DNA of 64,000 nt from Sphaerotilus montanus (GTDB lineage Bacteria; Pseudomonadota; Gammaproteobacteria; Burkholderiales; Burkholderiaceae_C). The stretch is from the NCBI RefSeq assembly GCF_013410775.1, contig NZ_JACCFH010000001.1, positions 682,001-746,000 of the forward strand. The letters are read 5' to 3'. The position numbers and the translations under genes were made by a program. Position 1 is the stretch's first letter, and every line of letters begins with the position of its first letter. The notes below the pieces were generated by a model, which saw only the letters and a program-made list of their open reading frames with translations, did not search any database and was not told the origin of the DNA. Positions 57,473-64,000 of the stretch are shown here, in pieces.

Positions 57473-57588
57473 CCCCTGACCATCACGCAACCAGCGCCAG
57501 CACCGACACCGCACCCAGCCCGAAGAGGCTTTCCCTTGGTGCCTCCCTGCCCCGTCAATCGCTGGCCGCACCCCTGAGATAGCAGACC

Positions 57589-57852
57589 ATGAAACACACG
57601 ACCGAATCCCGGTCAGCCGCCGGTGTGGGCGATTCAGACCACGGCGAGCCGACCGAATACCAGCGCACCAGCGACCGCGCCCGATCGCTGGGGTATTCCA
57701 TCACCCCGACCGAAATAGAGGGCACCCCGGCCTTCCTAGTCAGCCGCGGGTGTATGTCCCGCATGCTGCCCGGCCTGGCCGAGGTGGACAGATTCCTTAT
57801 CCGCGCAGGCGCCTGCGACGGCGACAAGGCAGGAGGAAACCGCGATGAATGA
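57589..57852 (+). CDS. Hypothetical small protein
   Basis: 87 residues, start MKHTTESRSAAGVGDSDHGE. No family seen. It is part of a tightly packed plus-strand run: its stop overlaps the next start by 8 bp. The 116 bp before it show no gene. Confidence 0.55.
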   Translation: MKHTTESRSAAGVGDSDHGEPTEYQRTSDRARSLGYSITPTEIEGTPAFLVSRGCMSRMLPGLAEVDRFLIRAGACDGDKAGGNRDE

Positions 57853-58348
57853 ATTCACCTCACCGGCCGACCTGCTGCGCCTGGCGGCCGACTACATGGA
57901 TTCCCGACCGCGTGCGCTGACCAGCGAGGCGAGATTGAGCGCCACCATCAGCATGAAATACCGGGCCGTGTTCGCATACCCCGGTGTCATGCGGGTTTAC
58001 TGTGAGATCACGGGTTTGCAGGCGGCTGAATCTCTTCCTGGCTGTCCGATCGTGGCAAACCCACGGTTCATGCCTGAATGGGAGTTCCACGCACCGGCTG
58101 AACTGCTGGCGCTGGCGGACGACCTGATCCGGGCAAGGGCGCCCCTCTTCGCTTTCGATGAGCGGGTGAACCTCGGGGTTCGCCGAACGGATGGCGTCAC
58201 GGGCCAATGGACCGACGGAATCCCGCTGCGGGTGACCTGCGTTTATCCGGGCGTGCTGTCGGTCTACCTGGCTACGAATGGCAGCCTGCTGGCCCGATCC
58301 AAGCCCGGCAAACCGCGCCAGCTTGCGACCCAAAGGGGCAAGGTATGA
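57845..58348 (+). CDS. Hypothetical protein with an internal duplication
   Basis: 167 residues made of two similar halves: SPADLLRLAADYMDSRPRAL ... VFAYPGVMRVYCEITG and HAPAELLALADDLIRARAPL ... TCVYPGVLSVYLATNG. Each has a helix then a beta strand around the YPGV-x-x-VY motif. I do not recognise the fold. Coupled by overlap to both neighbours. Confidence 0.6.
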   Translation: MNEFTSPADLLRLAADYMDSRPRALTSEARLSATISMKYRAVFAYPGVMRVYCEITGLQAAESLPGCPIVANPRFMPEWEFHAPAELLALADDLIRARAPLFAFDERVNLGVRRTDGVTGQWTDGIPLRVTCVYPGVLSVYLATNGSLLARSKPGKPRQLATQRGKV

Positions 58349-58665
58349 CCGAACCCAGCGACACCCAGCCCCTGCACATGGGGCCACTGAACGACAGCCG
58401 GAGAGCACAGGCGACCCGGGTAGCCGACTACCTGGATACCCGCCCGGACGGGGCCACCCGCAGCGAGATCGAGCACGCCTGCGACCCGGGCAGCGTCACG
58501 AAACTGCTGTCCGAGATGCGGCGCGGGCTTGGGTACGTCATCGCCAAACGACGCGGCGCCGAACTGACCAAGGCAGGCACGCGACGCCGGACCATGCTGT
58601 ACGTGCTGGTGTCGCGCCCTGAAGGCCGCACACAGGGCAACCTGTTCGACGAGGTGACCCGATGA
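58345..58665 (+). CDS. Hypothetical protein, winged-helix-like
   Basis: 106 residues from the ATG at 58345 overlapping the previous stop (ATGA). The middle part RVADYLDTRPDGATRSEIEH, VTKLLSEMRRGLGYVIAKRR resembles a small winged-helix DNA-binding domain used in phage regulators. The start of the primase-helicase overlaps its stop. Confidence 0.55.
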   Translation: MTEPSDTQPLHMGPLNDSRRAQATRVADYLDTRPDGATRSEIEHACDPGSVTKLLSEMRRGLGYVIAKRRGAELTKAGTRRRTMLYVLVSRPEGRTQGNLFDEVTR

Positions 58666-61600
58666 CCCGCCCCGAACGCGAGATCACGCCGGCCCTGATC
58701 GATGACGCCCTGAGCTTCATCCCGCCCGACATCCCGCACGATGAGCGGGTGCGTGTCGCCTTCGCGGTCTTCGACGGGCTGGGCACGTCAGGCGCCGACG
58801 CCTGGAAGGCATGGGCAGGACGCCGGCAAGGCGCCAGCGCCACCGAGGACGCCGCGACCTGGCGCAGCGTCTGCAAGGGCGGGCCGGTGAAGGTCGGGAC
58901 GCTCTTCCACATCGCCAAGCAGTACGGGTTCAAGCTGCCCAAGCTGGCCGCCGATGGCACGACACCCCGGGCCGGGCGCCCTGCCCGCACCGCTGACGAG
59001 CTGGCCGCCGAACGGGCCGCCCGCGAGCGGCGTGACGCCGAGGAAGCCGAGGCGCTGCAGGCCGAACACCACGAGGCGGCGCAGCGCTGCCGGAAGCTGT
59101 GGGACAGCGCCAGCGAGACACCACCACCGGCCACCGGCTGCCCGTACCTCACCCGCAAGGGCGTGCAGGGCCACGGGTTGCGCTACCTGCGCGACGGCAC
59201 GGCCCTGGTGCCCATGCGCGACACGGCGGGCGAGCTGTGGAGCCTGCAGCGCCTGCTACCCGCCGACCTGGTAGACCGCGAATCCGGCGAGGTGATCGGG
59301 AACAAGCTGTACGGGCCACCACCGCGCAAGGGCGGAAAGGACAAGGTGCGATCCCGCAAGACGGGCCTGTTCCACCTGGTCGGCACCATCGGCGAGCCGG
59401 CGCCCGGCGCGGCGCTGGTGATCCTGCTGGGCGAGGGCTACGCCACGGCCGCGACGCTGCACGAGGCGACCGGGCACCCCGTGGCCGTGTGCTTCGACGG
59501 CGGCAACCTGCGCCACATCGCCCAGGCGCTGCGGGCGCAGCATCCGACCGCGCTGCTGCTGGTCTGCGGCGACGACGACAAGCCGACCGAGGCACGCGGC
59601 AAGGGCAACCCCGGCCGCAAGGCTGCAGCCGCTGCCGCACGGGCCGCCAACGCCGGGCCGGTGCGGGTGTGCTTCCCCGAGCCACTGCCGGAAGGTGCCA
59701 GCGACTTCAACGACCTGGCTGCGCACGCCGGGCTTGAGGCCGTGGCGGCGCTGATCGGCACGGCTGTGCAGGCGCCTGCACACGCCGACGCTGCCCAGCC
59801 TGCCGCCGACGCGGGCGACACCAGCGCCAGCCACCCCGAAGGCGACCCCCTGCCCTGGTGCTCGGAAGATCCCGGCCCGACTGGTGACGACTGCCCGGAC
59901 CCGATCCCGGGCGACCCCGGCCCGGCCGCCAGCGCCAGCGCGGGCGCCAAGCCCCGCAAGCCACGCGGCAAGGCCAGCACGGGCCGCAGCGCCAGCGCTG
60001 GGGATGCTGGCGCTGATGACGACACCAGCGCAGGCAAAGACTGGTTCCGCCTGGACGATGACGGCGTGTGGTACGTGCCCCGCGACTCCGAGGGCAACCG
60101 GAAGAAGCCGATTTGGCTGGCCGCCCCGCTGCACATCACGGCCATCAGCCGCGCCACGGACGGCAACGGCTGGGGGTTCCTGAGCGAGTTCACCGACCGC
60201 GACGGCCGCCTGAAGGTCTGGGCGATCCCGGCCGCAGCGCTGGGCGGCGACGGTGCGGAGTGGTTCGCCCGCCTGCGGGACATGGGCTTGCGCACCAGCA
60301 CCACCAAGGGCGCCCGTGCGCTCCTGGCGCAGTACATCGACAGCCGCGAGGTAAGGGAGCGCATCACCAGCACCGACCGCACCGGCTGGCACGACGGCGG
60401 CGTGTTCGTGACCCCGAGCACCACCGTCGGCCCCGAGGGCGCGGGCCGGCTGTACGTGTTCCAGTCCGAAAGCAGCGTGGAGGACACGCTGGCTACCGGG
60501 GGCGACTTCGACGCCTGGCGCGACGGCGTGGCCCGGCGCTGCGCAGGGAACAGCCGCCTGTCGTTCGTGCTGTCGTGCGCCTTCGCGGCCCCGTTGTCGA
60601 ACGCGCTGGGCGTGGCGACGGGCGGGTTCCACTTGCAGGGGGATTCCAGCCTCGGCAAGACCACTGCCCTACTCACGGCCGCGAGCGTGTGGGGGCCGCA
60701 CAAGTTCAAGAAGCAGTGGCGCCAGACGGACAACGCCTTGGAGAGCGTGGCGGCGCAGCATTGCGACCTGCCGCTGATCCTGGACGAGATCGGGCAGGCA
60801 GACGGCCGCATCGTCGGTGAATGCGTCTACCTGCTGGGCAACGAGATGGAGAAGGGACGGGCGACCCGCGGCGGGCTGACCCGGAAGGTTCGCACCTGGC
60901 GCCTGCTGTTCCTGAGCAGCGGAGAGAAGAGCCTGAGCGACTACATGCGCGAGGCTGGCCGCAAGATCAACGAGGGGCAAGAGGTGCGCATGCCGTCGAT
61001 CACGGCCGATGCCGGGGCCGGGCTGGGCATGCTGGAAGAGCTGCACGACCTGGACAACGGCCGCGACTTCTCCGACACGCTGCAGAAGGTCACGGCCGCC
61101 CACTACGGGCACGCGGGCCGCAAGTGGCTGCAGCACCTGGCCGACCACATGGGCGACATCGAGGGCGCAGCGGGCGAACTGGTCAACCAGTTCGAGACGC
61201 TGGCGGTTCCGCAGTACGCGCACCCGCAGGTGTGGCGGGTGGCCCGGCGCTTCGCCCTGGCCGCTGCAGCGGGCGAGCTGGCCACGCGGGCGGGCCTGAC
61301 AGGCTGGGAAGCGGGCGAGGCGATCGAAGGGGCGCGGCGCTGCTTCTCCGACTGGCTGGCGGGGCGCGGGCACTCGGGCAGCGGGGAGAAGGTCGCGGCC
61401 GTGCTGCAGGTGCGGGGCTGGCTGGAAAAGAACGGGGACGCGCTGTTCACCTGGATGCACCGGGCCACCGACGACCACCGACCGAACACGGCGCTTCGGG
61501 CCGGGTTCAAACGCTGGGTGGACGACAAGGGCGAGCCGATCAAGCGCACCACCGCCGATGACTACTGCGACGCCCGGGCATCTGACGGTTCACGCACCGT

Positions 61601-61835
61601 GGACGATGAGGGCCTGTCCCTGGAGTACCTGGTACTCCCCGAGCAGTTCCGCACCGAGATGTGCAAGGGCCTGCGCCCTGACTTCGTGGCGCAGGTGCTG
61701 AAGGATGCCGGGTGCCTCAAGCACGAACGCGACCGGCTGACGAACAGTGCCCGCCTGCCGGGCATCGGGAAGACCAAGATCTTCCACATCCTGCCGTCGA
61801 TCTTCTCCGTTGACGTGGAGGCGCTGGAATCATGA
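58662..61835 (+). CDS. Primase-helicase (PriCT_2/Toprim/DUF927)
   Basis: 1057 residues. Residues about 8-95 resemble PriCT_2 (ALIDDALSFIPPDIPHDERV). Residues about 250-340 are a Toprim-like primase core (ILLGEGYATAATLHEATGHP, VCGDDD). A long Ala/Pro/Gly linker (about 365-460) separates a DUF927 helicase: Walker A QGDSSLGKTTALL (about 659-671) and Walker B LPLILDEIGQADG. It probably starts and unwinds DNA replication of the island. The start overlaps the previous gene by 4 bp and the stop overlaps the next. Confidence 0.85.
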   Translation: MTRPEREITPALIDDALSFIPPDIPHDERVRVAFAVFDGLGTSGADAWKAWAGRRQGASATEDAATWRSVCKGGPVKVGTLFHIAKQYGFKLPKLAADGTTPRAGRPARTADELAAERAARERRDAEEAEALQAEHHEAAQRCRKLWDSASETPPPATGCPYLTRKGVQGHGLRYLRDGTALVPMRDTAGELWSLQRLLPADLVDRESGEVIGNKLYGPPPRKGGKDKVRSRKTGLFHLVGTIGEPAPGAALVILLGEGYATAATLHEATGHPVAVCFDGGNLRHIAQALRAQHPTALLLVCGDDDKPTEARGKGNPGRKAAAAAARAANAGPVRVCFPEPLPEGASDFNDLAAHAGLEAVAALIGTAVQAPAHADAAQPAADAGDTSASHPEGDPLPWCSEDPGPTGDDCPDPIPGDPGPAASASAGAKPRKPRGKASTGRSASAGDAGADDDTSAGKDWFRLDDDGVWYVPRDSEGNRKKPIWLAAPLHITAISRATDGNGWGFLSEFTDRDGRLKVWAIPAAALGGDGAEWFARLRDMGLRTSTTKGARALLAQYIDSREVRERITSTDRTGWHDGGVFVTPSTTVGPEGAGRLYVFQSESSVEDTLATGGDFDAWRDGVARRCAGNSRLSFVLSCAFAAPLSNALGVATGGFHLQGDSSLGKTTALLTAASVWGPHKFKKQWRQTDNALESVAAQHCDLPLILDEIGQADGRIVGECVYLLGNEMEKGRATRGGLTRKVRTWRLLFLSSGEKSLSDYMREAGRKINEGQEVRMPSITADAGAGLGMLEELHDLDNGRDFSDTLQKVTAAHYGHAGRKWLQHLADHMGDIEGAAGELVNQFETLAVPQYAHPQVWRVARRFALAAAAGELATRAGLTGWEAGEAIEGARRCFSDWLAGRGHSGSGEKVAAVLQVRGWLEKNGDALFTWMHRATDDHRPNTALRAGFKRWVDDKGEPIKRTTADDYCDARASDGSRTVDDEGLSLEYLVLPEQFRTEMCKGLRPDFVAQVLKDAGCLKHERDRLTNSARLPGIGKTKIFHILPSIFSVDVEALES

Positions 61836-62371
61836 TGGCCACCCCGAAAACGCTGGCATCCGGAGCGGGTGCAGCGGATCGCGCCCTGATCGGCCTGGAA
61901 GCCCTGGCCCGTCAGTTCCTGGAACAAGAGCAGCCCGGCCGCGCTGCGCAGGTGCTGGCCGAGGTGGACAGCGGCACGGCGGCGCTGCGGTTCGTCGTGA
62001 GCCTGTGCGGGCTGGATTGGCACCTGTCCTGCACGATCGAGCGCCACGGCGACGGCCGGCCCGAACCCGTGGCGCTGCCAGGCCGTGACAGGTGGGTGCT
62101 GGCGCTGCTGCCGGTGCTGTTCCCACTGGTCACGCTGGTGAAGACGGCAACCAGCGCCAGCACGACCGCGCCCCGGCTGTTGAACGACGTGGCGCGGGGT
62201 CGCGCCTGGCTGAGCTTCGATGTGGAGATGCGGGGCCGGCTGGCGCTGGTGTCAGCGCACGCTCGGCCCGGGCGCGACCTGCGGCAACGGGTGCCCCTCA
62301 TGGAAGCGGGCTGCATGCGCATGCGCGACTCACACACGAACAGGAGAGAGCATGGCCCGGCCACGCAGTGA
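61832..62371 (+). CDS. Hypothetical protein
   Basis: 179 residues from the ATG overlapping the helicase stop. Residues about 84-105 form a hydrophobic stretch (RWVLALLPVLFPLVTLVKTA) that could be a membrane segment. No family recognised. Its 3' end overlaps the next gene by 20 bp. Confidence 0.5.
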   Translation: MMATPKTLASGAGAADRALIGLEALARQFLEQEQPGRAAQVLAEVDSGTAALRFVVSLCGLDWHLSCTIERHGDGRPEPVALPGRDRWVLALLPVLFPLVTLVKTATSASTTAPRLLNDVARGRAWLSFDVEMRGRLALVSAHARPGRDLRQRVPLMEAGCMRMRDSHTNRREHGPATQ

Positions 62372-62693
62372 GGTCACGATTGCGATGCTGGAGGTATTCG
62401 GGGGCCAGTCTGAGCCGATGACCTGGCGCACTGTGGCTGAAGAGCTGGCACGCCGGGGGGTGATCGGTGCGGCACTGGCGCCGGGGGATCTGCGACTGCT
62501 TCACCGCGCAGTGGGGGAGGCATACAGGCGCGGCGAGCTGGTGAACGTGGGCGTAGCCCGCGGGATTCCCGGCCAGACTCGCCCCCCCGTGCTGTATCGG
62601 CTGCGCAAGGAGGGCGACCCACCGCGCAAGCGGAGCGAGAAACGAGAACTGCAAGCGCGGGCCATAGCGGAGCTGCTGAAAGCGTGGAGCTGA
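62352..62693 (+). CDS. Hypothetical protein, possible winged helix
   Basis: 113 residues from the ATG at 62352 behind AGGAGA. The start MARPRSEVTIAMLEVFGGQS with MTWRTVAEELARRGVI and LRLLHRAVGEAYRRGELVNV suggests a winged-helix DNA-binding protein. The tail is basic. It overlaps the previous gene. Confidence 0.55.
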   Translation: MARPRSEVTIAMLEVFGGQSEPMTWRTVAEELARRGVIGAALAPGDLRLLHRAVGEAYRRGELVNVGVARGIPGQTRPPVLYRLRKEGDPPRKRSEKRELQARAIAELLKAWS

Positions 62694-62770
62694 AGCCCGC
62701 ACGACCGCGCCCCGACGAGCGCCAGCACTGTCGGCGCCCACTTCAAACACCCTGACCGAAAGGAACCCCC

Positions 62771-63610
62771 GTGAACATCATCCCCTTCATCTTCGACACC
62801 CTGCCCGTGCGTGCCGTGCTGCGCGACGGTGAACCGTGGTTCGTGGCCGCCGATCTGGCGGCCGTGCTGGACTACAGCGAAACGGCCGCGATGACTCGCC
62901 ACCTCGATGACGACGAAAAGGGGCTGTCAACTGTGCAGACCCTTGGCGGGCCGCAAGAGATGACCATCATCAGCGAATCCGGCCTGTACGCGGCGATCCT
63001 GAAAAGCCGCAAGCCTGAAGCCCGACAGTTCCGGCGCTGGGTCACGGGCGAGGTGCTGCCGTCGATCCGCAAGACTGGCGGTTACAGCATGGGCGACCAT
63101 GCCCGGCGAGTGCGGGACGTGTTCGACGTGGCGGGCACGGCGGTGAAAGCGCGGGGCCTTCGAGGTCCGGCCCGTGACGCTGCCGTGCGGGCCGTGGTCC
63201 AAGAGATCGCGCCCGACCTGCTGCACCTGGTGCCCGAACCGGCCCCCAAGCAGACACCCGACCAGCCCGACCCGGGCGAGTTGGTGGCCATCGTGCGCGA
63301 CTGGCTGCAGCAGCACGGCGCGGCGCTGCCCGAGCTGAGCGAGGTCCGGGCGCTGGTCCTGACCCGTCCGGATGGCGCACGGCCGCGGGTGTCCGACTTC
63401 CGACGCACCCAGCCGGCCGAATACGTCATCAGCCCGTACACGTTCGCGGAAGTCATCTGCAACGGACTGGACGCCCGCAAGGTGGCACTTGCACTGCGAG
63501 ACGCTGGGCACCTGCGCCACGAGGCAGACCGCTGCACCATCACCCAGCGCCTGCCCGGGGAGGGTGGGAAGGTGAAGGTCTACGCGATCAAGCCCGAGAT
63601 CCTGCACTGA
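62771..63610 (+). CDS. Bro-N domain phage antirepressor
   Basis: 279 residues. The N-terminal Bro-N domain: VRAVLRDGEPWFVAADLAAV, EMTIISESGLYAAILKSRKP and FRRWVTGEVLPSIRKTGGYS. Such proteins act as antirepressors or regulators in phages and satellites. The C-terminal half (HLVPEPAPKQTPDQPDPGEL onward) is not the common ANT domain. The final part is unlike known families. A terminator follows. Confidence 0.9.
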   Translation: MNIIPFIFDTLPVRAVLRDGEPWFVAADLAAVLDYSETAAMTRHLDDDEKGLSTVQTLGGPQEMTIISESGLYAAILKSRKPEARQFRRWVTGEVLPSIRKTGGYSMGDHARRVRDVFDVAGTAVKARGLRGPARDAAVRAVVQEIAPDLLHLVPEPAPKQTPDQPDPGELVAIVRDWLQQHGAALPELSEVRALVLTRPDGARPRVSDFRRTQPAEYVISPYTFAEVICNGLDARKVALALRDAGHLRHEADRCTITQRLPGEGGKVKVYAIKPEILH

Positions 63611-63632
63611 CCACAGATCGACCCGACACCAG

Positions 63633-63657
63633 AAGCCGGCCGCGTGCCGGCTTTCCT
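63633..63657 (+). terminator. Terminator-like hairpin after the antirepressor
   Basis: AAGCCGGC-CGCGT-GCCGGCTT then TCCTGTT; an 8-bp stem with weak T-rich end, 22 bp after the stop. Confidence 0.75.
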
Positions 63658-63730
63658 GTTCCCAGCACCCCTTCCGAGTTACAGCGGGTGCCTGTTCACA
63701 CCCCAAAACGCGACCCGGAAACACGCGGTT

Positions 63731-63780
63731 TATCACTAGCGATAAGTGAAGGTTATCGCTAGTGATCGCGTTTATCGGGG
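63731..63780. repeat. Perfect 14-bp inverted repeat with TTATC boxes, possible origin or operator
   Basis: ATCACTAGCGATAA (63732-63745), spacer GTGAAGG, TTATCGCTAGTGAT (63753-63766), followed by another TTATCG (63772-63777). The AT-rich block is unlike its surroundings and lies in a 390-bp non-coding stretch with no gene seen. It is beside the replication module, so a Rep/primase or regulator site is plausible. Confidence 0.6.
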
Positions 63781-63967
63781 TAAAACCACGGCGCATCATG
63801 AAACCAACCCACTCGGAAAGCTGAAACAAAGTTTCATGCGAAGCCGATCGACCAGCCGGGGCCGCCCCGGTTCGTGTTGTCCTGGCAGACCACGCCGACA
63901 CGATCGGCACCCGTTGCCGGTGCTGCGGGGTGTCGGCACTGATGCACAAGAACACGCACGCCGAACC

Positions 63968-63984
63968 ATACCCCTACAGGGTAT
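63968..63984. promoter_or_regulatory. ATACCC-CTACA-GGGTAT palindrome at the window end
   Basis: A perfect 6-bp inverted repeat with a 5-nt spacer, 16 bp from the right edge. It could be an operator of a gene that starts beyond the window. Confidence 0.35.
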
Positions 63985-64000
63985 TTCAGGCAAAAACGGC

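Noticed and set aside
63796-63993. 65-codon minus-strand ORF near the right edge
   Set aside because: Cys/Arg/Ser-rich composition without a ribosome site or recognisable motif; more likely a chance frame in the non-coding end.

Overview
The window is high-GC (roughly two-thirds G+C) bacterial chromosome from a betaproteobacterium of the order Burkholderiales, probably the Leptothrix/Sphaerotilus/Rubrivivax-like or Comamonadaceae side of the order. The basis is the gene order gyrA–(DUF2059)–serC–pheA–tyrA–aroA/cmk–rpsA–ihfB–lapA–lapB, the fused aroA-cmk gene, a MutL with a built-in endonuclease motif of the kind found where MutH is absent, a Burkholderiales-type porin and a Bug/TctC solute-binding protein. 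The genus is an inference.

Layout. 1-14 kb is mostly ordinary chromosome: a PAS/GGDEF protein cut by the left edge, an amino-acid ABC permease, a porin, a TctC-like binding protein, an AEC transporter, queG, then tsaE-amiC-hydrolase, dedA, a periplasmic binding protein and mutL. At 14.1-16.7 kb lies a GspE-like protein with c-di-GMP-type MshEN repeats but a degenerate ATPase core. A higBA toxin-antitoxin pair follows. At 17.7-23.2 kb four genes on the minus strand (a D-threonine aldolase/D-serine dehydratase-like enzyme, a group II amino-acid decarboxylase, an ATP-grasp ligase and a second fold-type I PLP enzyme) look like an unassigned biosynthetic operon. An 8-oxoguanine deaminase gene diverges from it.

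24.7-28.7 kb is an accessory patch. It starts with a lower-GC cassette of two overlapping TIR-domain genes plus a small membrane-anchored protein (a candidate defence system, possibly preceded by a 35-codon ORF), followed by a GFA/CENP-V protein, a second HigBA-type pair, an unrecognised gene and a vapB whose vapC partner is only a remnant. 28.7-37.2 kb holds a Na/Pi cotransporter-PhoU protein, a GntR regulator with an NMT1-type ABC transporter and a base deaminase, a cold-shock gene with a structured leader, an orphan ureD and a patatin-like lipase. 37.2-49.9 kb is the long minus-strand housekeeping block from gyrA to lapB plus comEA. 50.1-52.6 kb is ompA, ubiG, gph and the tmRNA gene ssrA.

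Directly after ssrA begins an integrative element (about 52.62 kb to beyond the right edge). It carries a P4-type tyrosine integrase, an IS3-family insertion sequence with a classical A7 frameshift signal, an AT-rich gene of unknown function behind its own terminator, an AlpA-like regulator, a tightly overlapping run of small genes around a PriCT/Toprim/DUF927 primase-helicase, a Bro-N antirepressor, and a terminal non-coding region with a perfect 14-bp inverted repeat that may be a replication or control site. No phage structural genes are seen. The candidates I would put first as undescribed systems are the TIR-TIR-membrane cassette and the PLP/ATP-grasp operon.
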